In this document: piece by piece, positions 45,673 through 53,771 of the stretch
How the letters are laid out: each line of letters starts with the position of its first letter
Position numbering within the stretch: the stretch's first letter is position 1
Origin: Brucella anthropi ATCC 49188
Lineage (GTDB): Bacteria; Pseudomonadota; Alphaproteobacteria; Rhizobiales; Rhizobiaceae
Direction of reading: 5' to 3'
Assembly: GCF_000017405.1 (NCBI RefSeq)
Contig: NC_009667.1
Coordinates: forward strand, 372,001 to 436,000
DNA length: 64,000 bases
The notes under the pieces: model-generated
Seen by the model: only the letters and a program-made list of their open reading frames with translations
Database searches by the model: none
Told to the model about the DNA's origin: nothing
Position numbers and translations under genes: made by a program

Positions 45673-46799
45673 TGGTCCGAAACGACAAACGACCTCGCGT
45701 CATGATGCTGGGTCTACGCGGTGTTCCAAACGTACAAGGCGGAGTGGAAAAACATGTCGAGGAGCTCGCCCGGCTCTATGTGACAAAGGACTGGGATGTC
45801 GAGGTCATCGGACGTCGCCCATACCTTGAAAAGAAACAGCCTTATGTATGGGAGGGTGTGCGGGTAACGCCGATCTGGGCACCGACTTCCATGAAATTCG
45901 AGGCGATTGTCCATACGGTTCTGGGCGTGCTGCGGGCAGGGTTCAAACGTCCGGATGTTCTGCACATTCACGCAATCGGTCCGGCTCTGGCTGTTCCGCT
46001 GGCGCGTCTGCTGGGGTTGCGCACGGTCGTGACGCACCACGGATTTGACTATAATCGTCAGAAGTGGGGGCGTCTTGCGCGCACGATGCTGAAGCTTGGC
46101 GAATGGTGCGGGATGCGTTTTGCAAATGCACGTATCGCTGTGTCCAACGACATCGCGCAAACCATGCAACAGCATTTCCATGTGCCGATCACATTTATCC
46201 CGAACGGCGTCACGCTGCGTCCTGCCTGCCGAGACAAGACGTGGTTGGAGAAGCACGGCCTGTTACCGGAGCGGTATATCGCTCTTGTGGCACGGATTGT
46301 TCCAGAGAAACGTCAACTCGATCTCATCGAGGCTTTTGCAAAACTTTCCGATTCTTCTTTGAAACTGGCTCTGATCGGTTCGGCGGAATATACCGCTGAA
46401 TATGCCGGAGCCGTCCGCGCAAGGGCTGATGCTGTGCCAGGTGTCGTGCTGACGGGCGCACTTCAGGGAGAAGAGCTGTCAGCCTTGTTCAGTCAGGCGG
46501 CATTGTTCGTTCTGCCATCCAGCCACGAGGGCATGCCGATCGCTCTGCTGGAGGCGATGGGGTATGGCTTGAACGTACTCGCAAGCGATATTACTGCCAA
46601 TGTCGAAGTGGGGCTTTCAGAGGAGAGTTACTTTCCGCTTGGCAATGTCGATGCATTGAAGGATGCGCTGCGGCAGAAGATCGATAGCCCGTTGACCAGC
46701 AAGCAGTCGCAAGAAATGATCGACTGGATCGCGCGGGATTACAGCTGGAGCGGGATCGCTGACCGCACGCTGGAAGTTTACAAGTCCACTTTGAAATAG
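45672..46799 (+). CDS. glycosyltransferase family 4
   Basis: This 375-aa GT-B transferase begins VMMLGLRGVPNVQGGVEKHV, typical of DUF1972/WcaL-like rhamnosyl- or glucosyltransferases. THHGFDYNRQKWG near residue 120, ALVARIVPEKRQLDLI near 210 and PSSHEGMPIALLEAMGYGL near 285 mark the acceptor and donor sites. Its ATG overlaps the stop of the previous gene (TGATG). It is the last gene of the exopolysaccharide cluster and faces gcrA across a terminator. The sugar specificity is unknown. Confidence 0.88.
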   Translation: MVRNDKRPRVMMLGLRGVPNVQGGVEKHVEELARLYVTKDWDVEVIGRRPYLEKKQPYVWEGVRVTPIWAPTSMKFEAIVHTVLGVLRAGFKRPDVLHIHAIGPALAVPLARLLGLRTVVTHHGFDYNRQKWGRLARTMLKLGEWCGMRFANARIAVSNDIAQTMQQHFHVPITFIPNGVTLRPACRDKTWLEKHGLLPERYIALVARIVPEKRQLDLIEAFAKLSDSSLKLALIGSAEYTAEYAGAVRARADAVPGVVLTGALQGEELSALFSQAALFVLPSSHEGMPIALLEAMGYGLNVLASDITANVEVGLSEESYFPLGNVDALKDALRQKIDSPLTSKQSQEMIDWIARDYSWSGIADRTLEVYKSTLK

Positions 46800-46859
46800 A
46801 ACGCGCCCCGAAAATTGTGGGGTGGCTTTCGGGACAAGGCGTGTGTGGACCAAAATAAA

Positions 46860-46886
46860 GGCCCCGGAAGCTTTCGCTTCGGGGCC
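46860..46886. terminator. bidirectional terminator between the EPS cluster and gcrA
   Basis: GGCCCCG (46860-46866) pairs with CGGGGCC (46880-46886), and AAGC with GCTT inside. It lies between the convergent GT4 and gcrA genes. Confidence 0.8.
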
Positions 46887-46911
46887 CGATAATCTCATTC
46901 TCGTATTCGTC

Positions 46912-47451
46912 TTAACGAGCCCGACGGCGTTCCGCAGTCGGCTGGAAAGCCAGACGCGAATGATAGCTGCAATATGGGCTCGATTCACCGGATTCATGGC
47001 CGCAGAAATGAAAGTCTTCGTTCAGCGGGTCGCCAATCGGCCACTTGCAGGTACGTTCGCTCAGCTGCAGCAGTGAGAGACGGCGCGAAATAGGCACCAC
47101 TACATCTGAAGCCGGCTTGACCACTCTTTCCGCAACGACGTCTACGGCGTAGTCCATCTGAAGTGCAGTAGCACCAACCGTCTTGGTGACCGTAGCCGTG
47201 CGCATCGTCGTCGTATGCACGCCGGTTGAATGTTGTGCTGCAGGACGTGGCGCTGCGGCAACCGTGTTGACCTTCTTGCTGCGTGGAGCAGCGGTCGTGG
47301 TTTTGCCACGGCCCGAAAGCTTCAAACGGTGCACTTTGCCGATCACTGCATTACGGCTCACGCCGCCAAGCTGTGCTGCGATCTGGCTTGCGCTCAAGCC
47401 TTCGCTCCACAGTTTCTTCAGTAGTTCGACGCGTTCGTCTGTCCAGTTCAT
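46912..47451 (-). CDS. gcrA: GcrA cell-cycle regulator
   Basis: This 179-aa alphaproteobacterial regulator binds sigma-70 RNA polymerase and CcrM-methylated GANTC promoters to activate cell-cycle genes. The N-terminal homeodomain-like HTH is NWTDERVELLKKLWSEGLSAS (starts at residue 2) with SRNAVIGKVHRLKLSGR. A basic, Thr/Ala-rich linker follows. The C-terminal sigma-interacting part has CKWPIGDP and FCGHES...PYCSYHSRLAF cysteines and histidines. I chose the ATG at 47451, 8 nt after GGAG; an upstream in-frame start adds five residues. Three GANTC sites lie within 190 bp upstream. Confidence 0.95.
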   Translation of the reverse strand: MNWTDERVELLKKLWSEGLSASQIAAQLGGVSRNAVIGKVHRLKLSGRGKTTTAAPRSKKVNTVAAAPRPAAQHSTGVHTTTMRTATVTKTVGATALQMDYAVDVVAERVVKPASDVVVPISRRLSLLQLSERTCKWPIGDPLNEDFHFCGHESGESSPYCSYHSRLAFQPTAERRRAR

Positions 47452-47482
47452 CGCCCTGGGCTCCAATCATTTTCGTTATCCG

Positions 47483-47634
47483 GAATCCGCCAGTGTTCTC
47501 GGATTGCTCCAAGCGCAAACACCATATCTATCCGGGTGACTAGGTCCGCCGCACGAAATGTAGCTTTAATCTCTAAAAAGAAACTACAATATCCAACGAC
47601 TCCATGACAAGGGATAGCCCTGTCAGGCAGATTC
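47483..47634. promoter_or_regulatory. three GANTC sites upstream of gcrA
   Basis: GAATC at 47483-47487, GACTC at 47598-47602 and GATTC at 47630-47634 are targets of the CcrM methylase family. Chance would give about 0.6 site in this span. The cluster suggests methylation-sensitive control of gcrA. Confidence 0.5.
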
Positions 47635-47922
47635 CATTTTTATGGTTTTCCCCAACTTGGGTGCCAAAGACGGTTTTTCTTTGATCCAGCGCCGAAATTT
47701 TGCACGCAATTGGTCCTGAACTGAAAACCCGGATTGTTTCAGGATGGAACATCGCGAACTTGCGAAGCGGATATGCCGTCTGGCAGCCTCAGCCGAGGAG
47801 AGGCCTTTCTCTATAGAGTGTGGATGCTCGCGTAAAGTCACCTTCGACCGGCGAATGTTACAAGAACGAGAAAATGCATGAACTCATGCCGAAAGATGGC
47901 CTGCAAACCTTGCTTGCTTTGA
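47635..47922. other. intergenic, no convincing gene
   Basis: This part of the 745-bp gcrA-argD gap holds a 72-codon minus-strand frame (47623-47841) with a GTG start and no usable ribosome binding site. I do not accept it. I see no tRNA or other RNA fold here. Confidence 0.4.
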
Positions 47923-47989
47923 TTGACATTTTTTTTGTGAACGCCAATATACGCGCGAGATAAATATGCCGCCCTGAGGGCGGTTTTTT
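47923..47989 (+). promoter_or_regulatory. strong promoter followed at once by a terminator
   Basis: TTGACA (47923-47928), a 17-bp spacer and AATATA (47946-47951) make a near-consensus promoter. CCGCCC-TGA-GGGCGG followed by TTTTTT (47969-47989) is a textbook terminator about 12-15 bp past the expected start of transcription. argD begins 207 bp further on. This could be a leader attenuator, or what remains of a deleted RNA gene. Confidence 0.6.
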
Positions 47990-48090
47990 ATTTCTGCCGG
48001 AAGCTCAGGCGAGGAGCATGAGCTATCTGGGCCATTCCCTCATGTCTCATTATATTTTCGCGGCAGCTGGGATGGAATATTGGGCGCTTT

Positions 48091-48113
48091 TCGAAAGGTG
48101 GGAACCGTTTCGA
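48091..48113. repeat. degenerate copy of the dispersed palindromic repeat
   Basis: TCGAAA-GGTGGGAACCG-TTTCGA keeps the core of the family found at 53651. It lies in the argD leader region, 84 bp before the argD start. Confidence 0.6.
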
Positions 48114-48196
48114 GTGCCTGAGGACTGTTTATGGGAAACACAGCTTTGCCGGTGCGACCGTGCAAGCTGCAAAAAAGGCTTTGGAGGCCTGACGCT

Positions 48197-49408
48197 ATGA
48201 CCGACGCTACGACCGTGCAACCGCTTTACGACACCTATAATCGTGCGGCGCTGCGCTTCGAGCGAGGTGAGGGCATCTGGCTGATTACCGAAAGCGGCGA
48301 ACGTTACCTCGACTTTGCTGCCGGCATTGCTGTGAACTCGCTTGGCCATTCGCATCCACATCTGGTGGAAACGCTGAAGACCCAGGCGGAAAAGCTGTGG
48401 CATCTGTCGAATGTCTACGAAATTCCGGCGCAGGAGAAGCTAGGACGGCGTCTTGTCGAGAGCACTTTCGCCGACAAGGTCTTCTTCACCAACTCCGGCG
48501 CTGAAGCCCTTGAATGCGCGATCAAGACCGCGCGCCGTTATCAATATGTAAGCGGTCACCCGGAACGCTACCGCATTGTGACCTTTGAAGGCGCTTTCCA
48601 TGGCCGCACACTGGCCACGATTGCCGCTGGCGGTCAGGCCAAGTATCTCGAAGGCTTTGGCCCGAAGGTCGACGGTTTTGATCAGGTTCCGTTCGGTGAT
48701 GAAGCGGCATTGCGTGCCGCTATTACCGATGAGACCGCAGGGATCTTGCTTGAACCCGTGCAGGGCGAAGGCGGTTTGCGCGGTTTCCCTGAAGAATTCA
48801 TGCGCATGCTGCGCCAGATCTGTGATGAAAAGGGTCTTCTGCTGATCCTCGACGAAGTGCAGACCGGCGTTGGCCGCACGGGCAAGCTGTTTGCGCATGA
48901 GTGGGCTGGTATCAAGCCGGACATCATGGCTGTGGCCAAGGGCATCGGCGGCGGTTTCCCGATGGGTGCTTGTCTCGCGACCGCAGAAGCGGCCAAGGGC
49001 ATGACGGCTGGTGTTCACGGCACGACCTATGGCGGCAACCCGCTGGCCATGGCCGTCGGCAATGCCGTGCTCGATGTTGTTCTGGCTGACGGTTTCCTCG
49101 AAAATGTTCAGGCAACCGCTCTGGTCATGAAACAGGGGCTTGCTTCCATCGTTGACCGCTACCCAAGTGTTGTTTCCGAAATCCGTGGCCGCGGCCTGCT
49201 GATCGGCATCAAGTGCGTTGTGCCGAATACCAGTCTCATTCAGGCCCTTCGTGACGAGCATTTCCTGAGCGTCGGCGCTGGCGACAATGTCGTTCGTCTA
49301 CTTCCGCCGCTGGTTACGACGCCGGAAGAAGCGCGTGAAGCGCTGAAGCGCATTGAAACGGCGGTCGAACGGCTCGCAACTGCAAATCCGATCAGCAAGA
49401 CGGCGTGA
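48197..49408 (+). CDS. argD: acetylornithine transaminase
   Basis: This 403-aa class III PLP aminotransferase makes N-acetylornithine in arginine synthesis and may also serve in lysine synthesis. [11 protein letters not shown] is near residue 74, and [17 protein letters not shown] near 99 binds the PLP phosphate. [20 protein letters not shown] provides the cofactor Asp. The Schiff-base lysine is in [13 protein letters not shown] near 248. I chose the ATG at 48197 over an in-frame ATG at 48131 because the protein then starts as the family does and GGAGG lies upstream. argF follows 4 bp after its stop. Confidence 0.95.
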   Translation: MTDATTVQPLYDTYNRAALRFERGEGIWLITESGERYLDFAAGIAVNSLGHSHPHLVETLKTQAEKLWHLSNVYEIPAQEKLGRRLVESTFADKVFFTNSGAEALECAIKTARRYQYVSGHPERYRIVTFEGAFHGRTLATIAAGGQAKYLEGFGPKVDGFDQVPFGDEAALRAAITDETAGILLEPVQGEGGLRGFPEEFMRMLRQICDEKGLLLILDEVQTGVGRTGKLFAHEWAGIKPDIMAVAKGIGGGFPMGACLATAEAAKGMTAGVHGTTYGGNPLAMAVGNAVLDVVLADGFLENVQATALVMKQGLASIVDRYPSVVSEIRGRGLLIGIKCVVPNTSLIQALRDEHFLSVGAGDNVVRLLPPLVTTPEEAREALKRIETAVERLATANPISKTA

Positions 49409-49412
49409 TATC

Positions 49413-50351
49413 ATGGCTAGCGATAACGGGATCAAACACTTTATCGACCTCTCTGCTGTTCCGGCATCGGAACTTCGCGCTATCATGGAAGACGCCAAGG
49501 CGCGCAAGGCGCGCCTGAAGGCGGGAGAAATCGAACGACCGTTCGCAGGCAAGGTGCTTGCGATGATCTTCGAAAAGCCTTCCACGCGCACGCGTGTGTC
49601 GTTCGATGTCGGCATGCGCCAGCTTGGCGGCGAGACGATCATGCTGACCGGTTCGGAAATGCAGCTCGGGCGCAGTGAAACCATCGCCGATACGGCGAAA
49701 GTTCTGTCGCGCTATGTTGATGCGATCATGATCCGCACCACATCGCATGAACGCATGCTGGAACTTGCCGAATATGCAACTGTTCCGGTTATCAATGCAC
49801 TGACGGACGATACGCACCCTTGTCAAATCATGGCTGACGTTCTTACATATGAGGAACATCGCGGCCCGATCAAAGGCAAGACTTTTGCCTGGATGGGGGA
49901 CGGTAACAACGTCCTCCACTCGCTGGTTGAAGCTGCGGCGCGTTTTGATTTCAACGTCAATATCGCAACGCCGGAAGGCAGTGAACCCAAGTCGCAATAT
50001 GTCGATTGGGCGAAAGCGAATGGCGCGAGCATCATGTCTACCATCGATCCGGAAAGAGCGGCGAACGGCGCAGATTGCATCGTGACCGATACGTGGGTTT
50101 CGATGGGGCAGGAAGATCATGCCCGCGGCCACAACGTTTTCATGCCCTATCAGGTCAATGCGCGACTGATGGCAAAAGCTGATCCGAAGGCGCTTTTCAT
50201 GCACTGCCTGCCTGCACATCGCGGCGAGGAAGTGACGGATGAAGTGATCGATGGACCACAATCGGTCGTATTCGATGAAGCGGAAAACAGGCTCCATGCC
50301 CAGAAAGCCATTCTGGCCTGGTGTCTGCAAAGCCGCGATCTGGGAGCATAA
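49413..50351 (+). CDS. argF: ornithine carbamoyltransferase
   Basis: This 312-aa enzyme makes citrulline from ornithine and carbamoyl phosphate. The carbamoyl-phosphate motif [12 protein letters not shown] is near residue 53. [14 protein letters not shown] is near 134, and the ornithine-side motif [17 protein letters not shown] is near 265. The start at 49413 gives the usual length. It sits 4 bp after argD and 1 bp before hslO, a compact argD-argF-hslO operon that I recall from other Rhizobiales. Confidence 0.96.
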   Translation: MASDNGIKHFIDLSAVPASELRAIMEDAKARKARLKAGEIERPFAGKVLAMIFEKPSTRTRVSFDVGMRQLGGETIMLTGSEMQLGRSETIADTAKVLSRYVDAIMIRTTSHERMLELAEYATVPVINALTDDTHPCQIMADVLTYEEHRGPIKGKTFAWMGDGNNVLHSLVEAAARFDFNVNIATPEGSEPKSQYVDWAKANGASIMSTIDPERAANGADCIVTDTWVSMGQEDHARGHNVFMPYQVNARLMAKADPKALFMHCLPAHRGEEVTDEVIDGPQSVVFDEAENRLHAQKAILAWCLQSRDLGA

Positions 50352-50352
50352 T

Positions 50353-51381
50353 TTGGCTGACAAGACCAGCAATGAGCATACCGAAGTCGAGAACATCCAG
50401 GTCAATCTGGGCGATTTCGACTTCGCAGGCGATGACGCCGTTGTGCCCTTTCAGGTGGAAGGACTCGACGTGCGTGGTCGCGCGGTTCAGCTTGGCGCGA
50501 GTATCGACGGCATTCTGAAACGCCATAACTATCCGGAAGAAGTGGCCCGCCTGCTGGCGGAAGCGACGGTGCTGACCGTATTGCTTGGCACGTCGCTCAA
50601 ATTTGAAGGCAAGTTCATCTTCCAGACGCAGTCCGACGGTCCCGTCGACATGCTGGTGGTCGACTTCCGCACGCCGCGTTCGGTGCGCGCCTATGCACGT
50701 TTCGACGAGGAACGGTTGAAGGAGGCGGTTGCCGCCCACAAGACGAAGCCCGAGGAACTGCTTGGACGGGGCACACTCGCCTTCACGGTGGATCAGGGCG
50801 CTTATACTCAGCGCTATCAGGGCATTGTTGCGCTTGATGGTTCGACGCTGGAAGAAATCGCCACGACCTATTTCCGTCAGTCGGAACAGATTCCGACTGA
50901 TCTGAAACTGAGCGTTGCCAAGCTTGTCGAACGCGGTGCCGATGGTAAGCCAGTGGAACAGTGGCGTGCTGGCGGGCTGATCATTCAGTTCCTGCCGGAA
51001 TCCGAACTGCGTGCACGCATCCCCGACCTGCCAGGCGGTGATGAGGATGAAGCCGAAGTCGCCTTTCATCCCGAAGACGACGCATGGGACGAAGCCCGTT
51101 CGCTGGTTGGAACGATCGAAAGTTCTGAACTGACGGACCCGCAGGTCGGCTCCGAGCGGCTGCTTTATCGTCTGTTCCATGAACGCGGCGTGCGCGTCTT
51201 CGACTCTGTGCCTGTGCTGGACGAGTGTTCGTGCTCGCGGGACAAAATTTCCGGTGTGCTGTCAGGTTTTACAGCCGAGGAAATTGCAGAGAGTGCGGAC
51301 AACGGCAAGATTTCCGTGACCTGTGAGTTCTGCTCGAAACGCTATGAGTTCGATCCGGCGGAATTCGCGCCAAAGTCCTAG
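50353..51381 (+). CDS. hslO: redox-regulated chaperone Hsp33
   Basis: This 342-aa cytosolic chaperone is activated by oxidation. The C-terminal zinc switch shows CSCSRDK and, about 35 residues later, CEFC, the CxC/CxxC motif that forms disulfides when oxidised. The N-terminal substrate-binding body starts near residue 28 (VVPFQVEGLDVRGRAVQLG). The start is TTG at 50353, with GGGAG spaced 6 nt upstream. It is 1 bp behind argF, so it is co-transcribed with the arginine genes, and a terminator follows. Confidence 0.94.
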   Translation: MADKTSNEHTEVENIQVNLGDFDFAGDDAVVPFQVEGLDVRGRAVQLGASIDGILKRHNYPEEVARLLAEATVLTVLLGTSLKFEGKFIFQTQSDGPVDMLVVDFRTPRSVRAYARFDEERLKEAVAAHKTKPEELLGRGTLAFTVDQGAYTQRYQGIVALDGSTLEEIATTYFRQSEQIPTDLKLSVAKLVERGADGKPVEQWRAGGLIIQFLPESELRARIPDLPGGDEDEAEVAFHPEDDAWDEARSLVGTIESSELTDPQVGSERLLYRLFHERGVRVFDSVPVLDECSCSRDKISGVLSGFTAEEIAESADNGKISVTCEFCSKRYEFDPAEFAPKS

Positions 51382-51411
51382 GTCCTGACCCTAGGCTTTA
51401 TTACAGCTGAG

Positions 51412-51449
51412 AAAATGGCTTGTTACCACTGGTGGCGAGCCATTTTTTA
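51412..51449. terminator. terminator after hslO, shared with convergent apaG
   Basis: AAAATGGCT (51412-51420) pairs with AGCCATTTT (51438-51446), with T-rich sequence on the plus strand and A-rich on the other side. It lies between convergent hslO and apaG. Confidence 0.85.
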
Positions 51450-51457
51450 TGACCAAC

Positions 51458-51850
51458 CTAATTTAAAGTTCGCCTTTGTTCCGGAATATCCAGCGAGAAA
51501 GCGGGTATATCCACTTCAAACAAACTGCCGCCGTTGCCCTGCATCTGATAGCGCCCGACCATGACGCCCGATGTGGTGGTCAACGGGCAGCCCGATGAAT
51601 ATTGAAAAGAGTCGCCTGGTTCGAGTGTTGGTTGTTCGCCGACCACGCCCGGCCCGCGCACTTCCTCGACATACCCGTTCGCATCGGTAATCTGCCAGTA
51701 ACGCGAACGAAGCTGTACGGTTTCCGTGGAGTTGTTGGCAATCGTTATACGATAGCCCCAGACATAACGGTTTTCTTCGGGCTCGGACTGGTCTTCCAAA
51801 TAGAAAGGTTCGACCGAAACTTCGATCCCCCGCGTTACCGCTCTGTACAT
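51458..51850 (-). CDS. apaG: ApaG protein
   Basis: This 130-aa protein with a fibronectin-III-like beta fold is of unknown exact role; ApaG is linked to Co2+ resistance and dinucleoside polyphosphate metabolism in enterics. The conserved [21 protein letters not shown] and [20 protein letters not shown] segments are intact. I chose the ATG at 51850 to match family length. In-frame codons extend 123 bp further upstream, but they look unlike the family. It is downstream of metZ on the same strand with a hairpin between them. Confidence 0.9.
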   Translation of the reverse strand: MYRAVTRGIEVSVEPFYLEDQSEPEENRYVWGYRITIANNSTETVQLRSRYWQITDANGYVEEVRGPGVVGEQPTLEPGDSFQYSSGCPLTTTSGVMVGRYQMQGNGGSLFEVDIPAFSLDIPEQRRTLN

Positions 51851-52024
51851 GCGCACCCGCCCTACATTCACATCGGCCTTGGCACCCTTGGGATCAGATG
51901 AAACCGGATCGCAAAGATGCTTTGCATTGAACGGTTTGCCGATTCTTTTCATGGGCACCGTTGTTCGCCCCACCTATCGCTAAAGTTGCGGGGGAGGTCA
52001 ACAATTCGGCATGTCAAATGAACG

Positions 52025-52052
52025 GCATTTGCCGAAATGTTCCGGCAAATGC
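52025..52052 (-). terminator. 10-bp perfect hairpin between metZ and apaG
   Basis: GCATTTGCCG (52025-52034) pairs perfectly with CGGCAAATGC (52043-52052). On the minus strand no long T-run follows, so termination of metZ is likely but may be partial. Confidence 0.6.
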
Positions 52053-52108
52053 TCAGTTTTAGCCTTTGTTTGCAGCCTAAATGCCACAATATAGCTCTAT
52101 GTGTTTGC

Positions 52109-53302
52109 TTAGCGTGCGGCCTTCAGCGCTTCTTCTACATCCTCGACGAGATCATCCGTATCTTCGAGGCCAACCGAGATACGCAGGAGACCGTCCGAGA
52201 TAGCGAGTTCAGCTTTCGCCTCGTCGCTGAGGTTCTTGTGCGTCGTGGTTGCCGGGTGAGTAATCAGGCTTTTTGCGTCACCCAGATTGTTGGAGATGCT
52301 GAAAACCTGCAACGCGTTCTGGAACTTGAAGGCTGCTTCCTTGCCACCGTCAAGTTCCAAAGCAATGAGGGTCGAGCCGCCGGTCATCTGCTTGGCGATG
52401 ATGTCGGCCTGCGGATGGTCTGCCCGTCCCGGATAGATCACGCGCTTCACGCCCGGTTTGTTTGCAAGGAAGTCGGCAACCGCAGTCGCCGATAGCGTCT
52501 GCTGGCGCACGCGCACGGCCAGTGTTTCAAGACCCTTCAGCATGATCCACGCGTTGAATGGGCTGAGCCCCGGACCGGTGTGACGGAAATAATCCTGCAG
52601 AGTGTTCTCAATCCATTCGCGGTCGGAGAGGACTACACCACCAAGGCAGCGTCCCTGACCGTCGATATGCTTGGTCGCAGAGTAAACGACGATATGCGCG
52701 CCCAGCTCCAGAGGCTTCTGGAAAAGCGGTGTGGCAAAAACGTTGTCGACGATCAGTTTGGCGCCCGCTTCATTGGCGACCTGTGCAACGGCAGCAATGT
52801 CGATGATTTCGAGCGTCGGATTGGACGGACTTTCAAGGAACATGACCTTGGTGTTCGGGCGAACAGCTGCTTTCCAGTTTTCGATATCGGAGCCGTCGAT
52901 AATCGAGATTTCGACGCCATATTTCGGCAAGATGGTCTCAACGATGTAGCGACAGGAGCCGAAAACGGCGCGGGCAGAAATCACGTGATCGCCCGCCTGC
53001 ACCTGACACAGGATCGCAGCTGCGACCGCAGCCATGCCGGATGCGGTTGCACGGGCTTCTTCGGCGCCTTCCAGCGCGCACATGCGTTTTTCGAACATGT
53101 CGGTGGTCGGGTTGGCATAACGCGAATAGATGAAACCCGGATCCTCGCCCTTGAAGCGCGCTTCGGCGGCTTCGGCATTCGGATAGAGGAAACCCTGTGT
53201 CAGGAACATTGCTTCTGACATTTCGGCAAATCCGGAACGCAACGATCCGGCATGCACGAGCTCAGTTGCAGGGCGAAACTTGCGGGTATTCTCAGTCGTC
53301 AT
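52109..53302 (-). CDS. metZ: O-succinylhomoserine sulfhydrylase
   Basis: This 397-aa PLP enzyme makes homocysteine from O-succinylhomoserine and sulfide. YSRYANPT binds the PLP phosphate, IVDNVFATP holds the cofactor Asp and VVYSATKHIDGQGR contains the Schiff-base lysine. The GQGRCLGG signature favours the MetZ branch over MetB/MetC. The ATG at 53302 follows AGG by about 8 nt. Longer in-frame starts run through the leader and are not used. A SAM-II riboswitch and terminator lie in the 5' leader, so S-adenosylmethionine should repress the gene. Confidence 0.94.
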   Translation of the reverse strand: MTTENTRKFRPATELVHAGSLRSGFAEMSEAMFLTQGFLYPNAEAAEARFKGEDPGFIYSRYANPTTDMFEKRMCALEGAEEARATASGMAAVAAAILCQVQAGDHVISARAVFGSCRYIVETILPKYGVEISIIDGSDIENWKAAVRPNTKVMFLESPSNPTLEIIDIAAVAQVANEAGAKLIVDNVFATPLFQKPLELGAHIVVYSATKHIDGQGRCLGGVVLSDREWIENTLQDYFRHTGPGLSPFNAWIMLKGLETLAVRVRQQTLSATAVADFLANKPGVKRVIYPGRADHPQADIIAKQMTGGSTLIALELDGGKEAAFKFQNALQVFSISNNLGDAKSLITHPATTTHKNLSDEAKAELAISDGLLRISVGLEDTDDLVEDVEEALKAAR

Positions 53303-53362
53303 TTTTCCAACCTGTCGAAAGCTGGTCGGCCGGGGCAGGATAGTCGAGCCTCGGCGGCCAAT

Positions 53363-53397
53363 AAAAAACCGGCCTTGCGAACACGCAAAAGGCCGGT
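53363..53397 (-). terminator. leader terminator of metZ
   Basis: On the minus strand CCGGCC and TTGCG arms form a stem with CGCAA and GGCCGG, ending in a six-T run (53363-53368). It lies between the riboswitch and the start codon, where SAM-dependent attenuation would act. Confidence 0.8.
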
Positions 53398-53411
53398 AAC
53401 GAACCGCGGCC

Positions 53412-53470
53412 TTTTTTAGCGAATTCTTTAACGTGGCTGCAAGCCGGCCGGCCAAATCACCACGGAACAC
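53412..53470 (-). promoter_or_regulatory. SAM-II riboswitch in the metZ leader
   Basis: The minus strand reads CCGTGGTGATTTGGCC, then GGCTTGCAGCCACGTTAAA and finally TTCGCTAAA. This matches my memory of the alphaproteobacterial SAM-II (metA/metZ leader) consensus, including the CGTGG/CCACG pairing and the A-rich pseudoknot strand. It lies 110 bp before metZ and immediately before a terminator. Confidence 0.8.
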
Positions 53471-53650
53471 ATTTCCATTATGCCTGTTGAGTAGAGCCGT
53501 CAATGCCGAAACCGCCCCATTTCGGGAAAAGCGCATCCCGCATGCCGTGATAATGCTTGGATTCCTGCGGAAAACCCGGTTTCTAGCTGCTGGAAGGGTT
53601 GGCATTGACGCCGCGAGCGGTCAATGGTCTTTGTCAAGCAATGCTTACAG

Positions 53651-53750
53651 CATGTCTCCCGAAAGTGGGAACCGGTTTCGGGATAAAGACATGCGTGAAA
53701 ACAAGAGATTAAAGCATGTCGCTTGAACACGATAAAGCACGACGTGCTTT
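53651..53750. repeat. dispersed palindromic repeat with second dyad
   Basis: CATGTCT...CCCGAAA-GTGGGAACCGG-TTTCGGG...AGACATG (53651-53693) is a long hairpin of the family seen at 2216 and 48091. An exact 8-1-8 dyad, AAAGCACG-A-CGTGCTTT (53734-53750), closes the block 21 bp before dcd. Confidence 0.8.
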
Positions 53751-53771
53751 AGGCTACGGAGTATCGGGGTA

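Larger units (their letters stand above)
53303..53771. other. metZ leader and metZ-dcd divergent spacer
   Basis: These 469 bp hold the metZ leader (terminator and SAM-II riboswitch), presumably the metZ promoter beyond 53470, and the palindromic repeat block ahead of dcd. I see no gene in it. Confidence 0.7.

Noticed and set aside
47623..47841. 72-codon minus-strand frame upstream of gcrA
   Set aside because: The GTG start has no spaced ribosome site, the sequence matches nothing I know, and GANTC sites lie within its 3' end.
47923..47989. a tRNA or known riboswitch between the promoter and terminator
   Set aside because: Only about 17 bp separate the -10 box and the terminator stem, too short for a tRNA or any aptamer I know.
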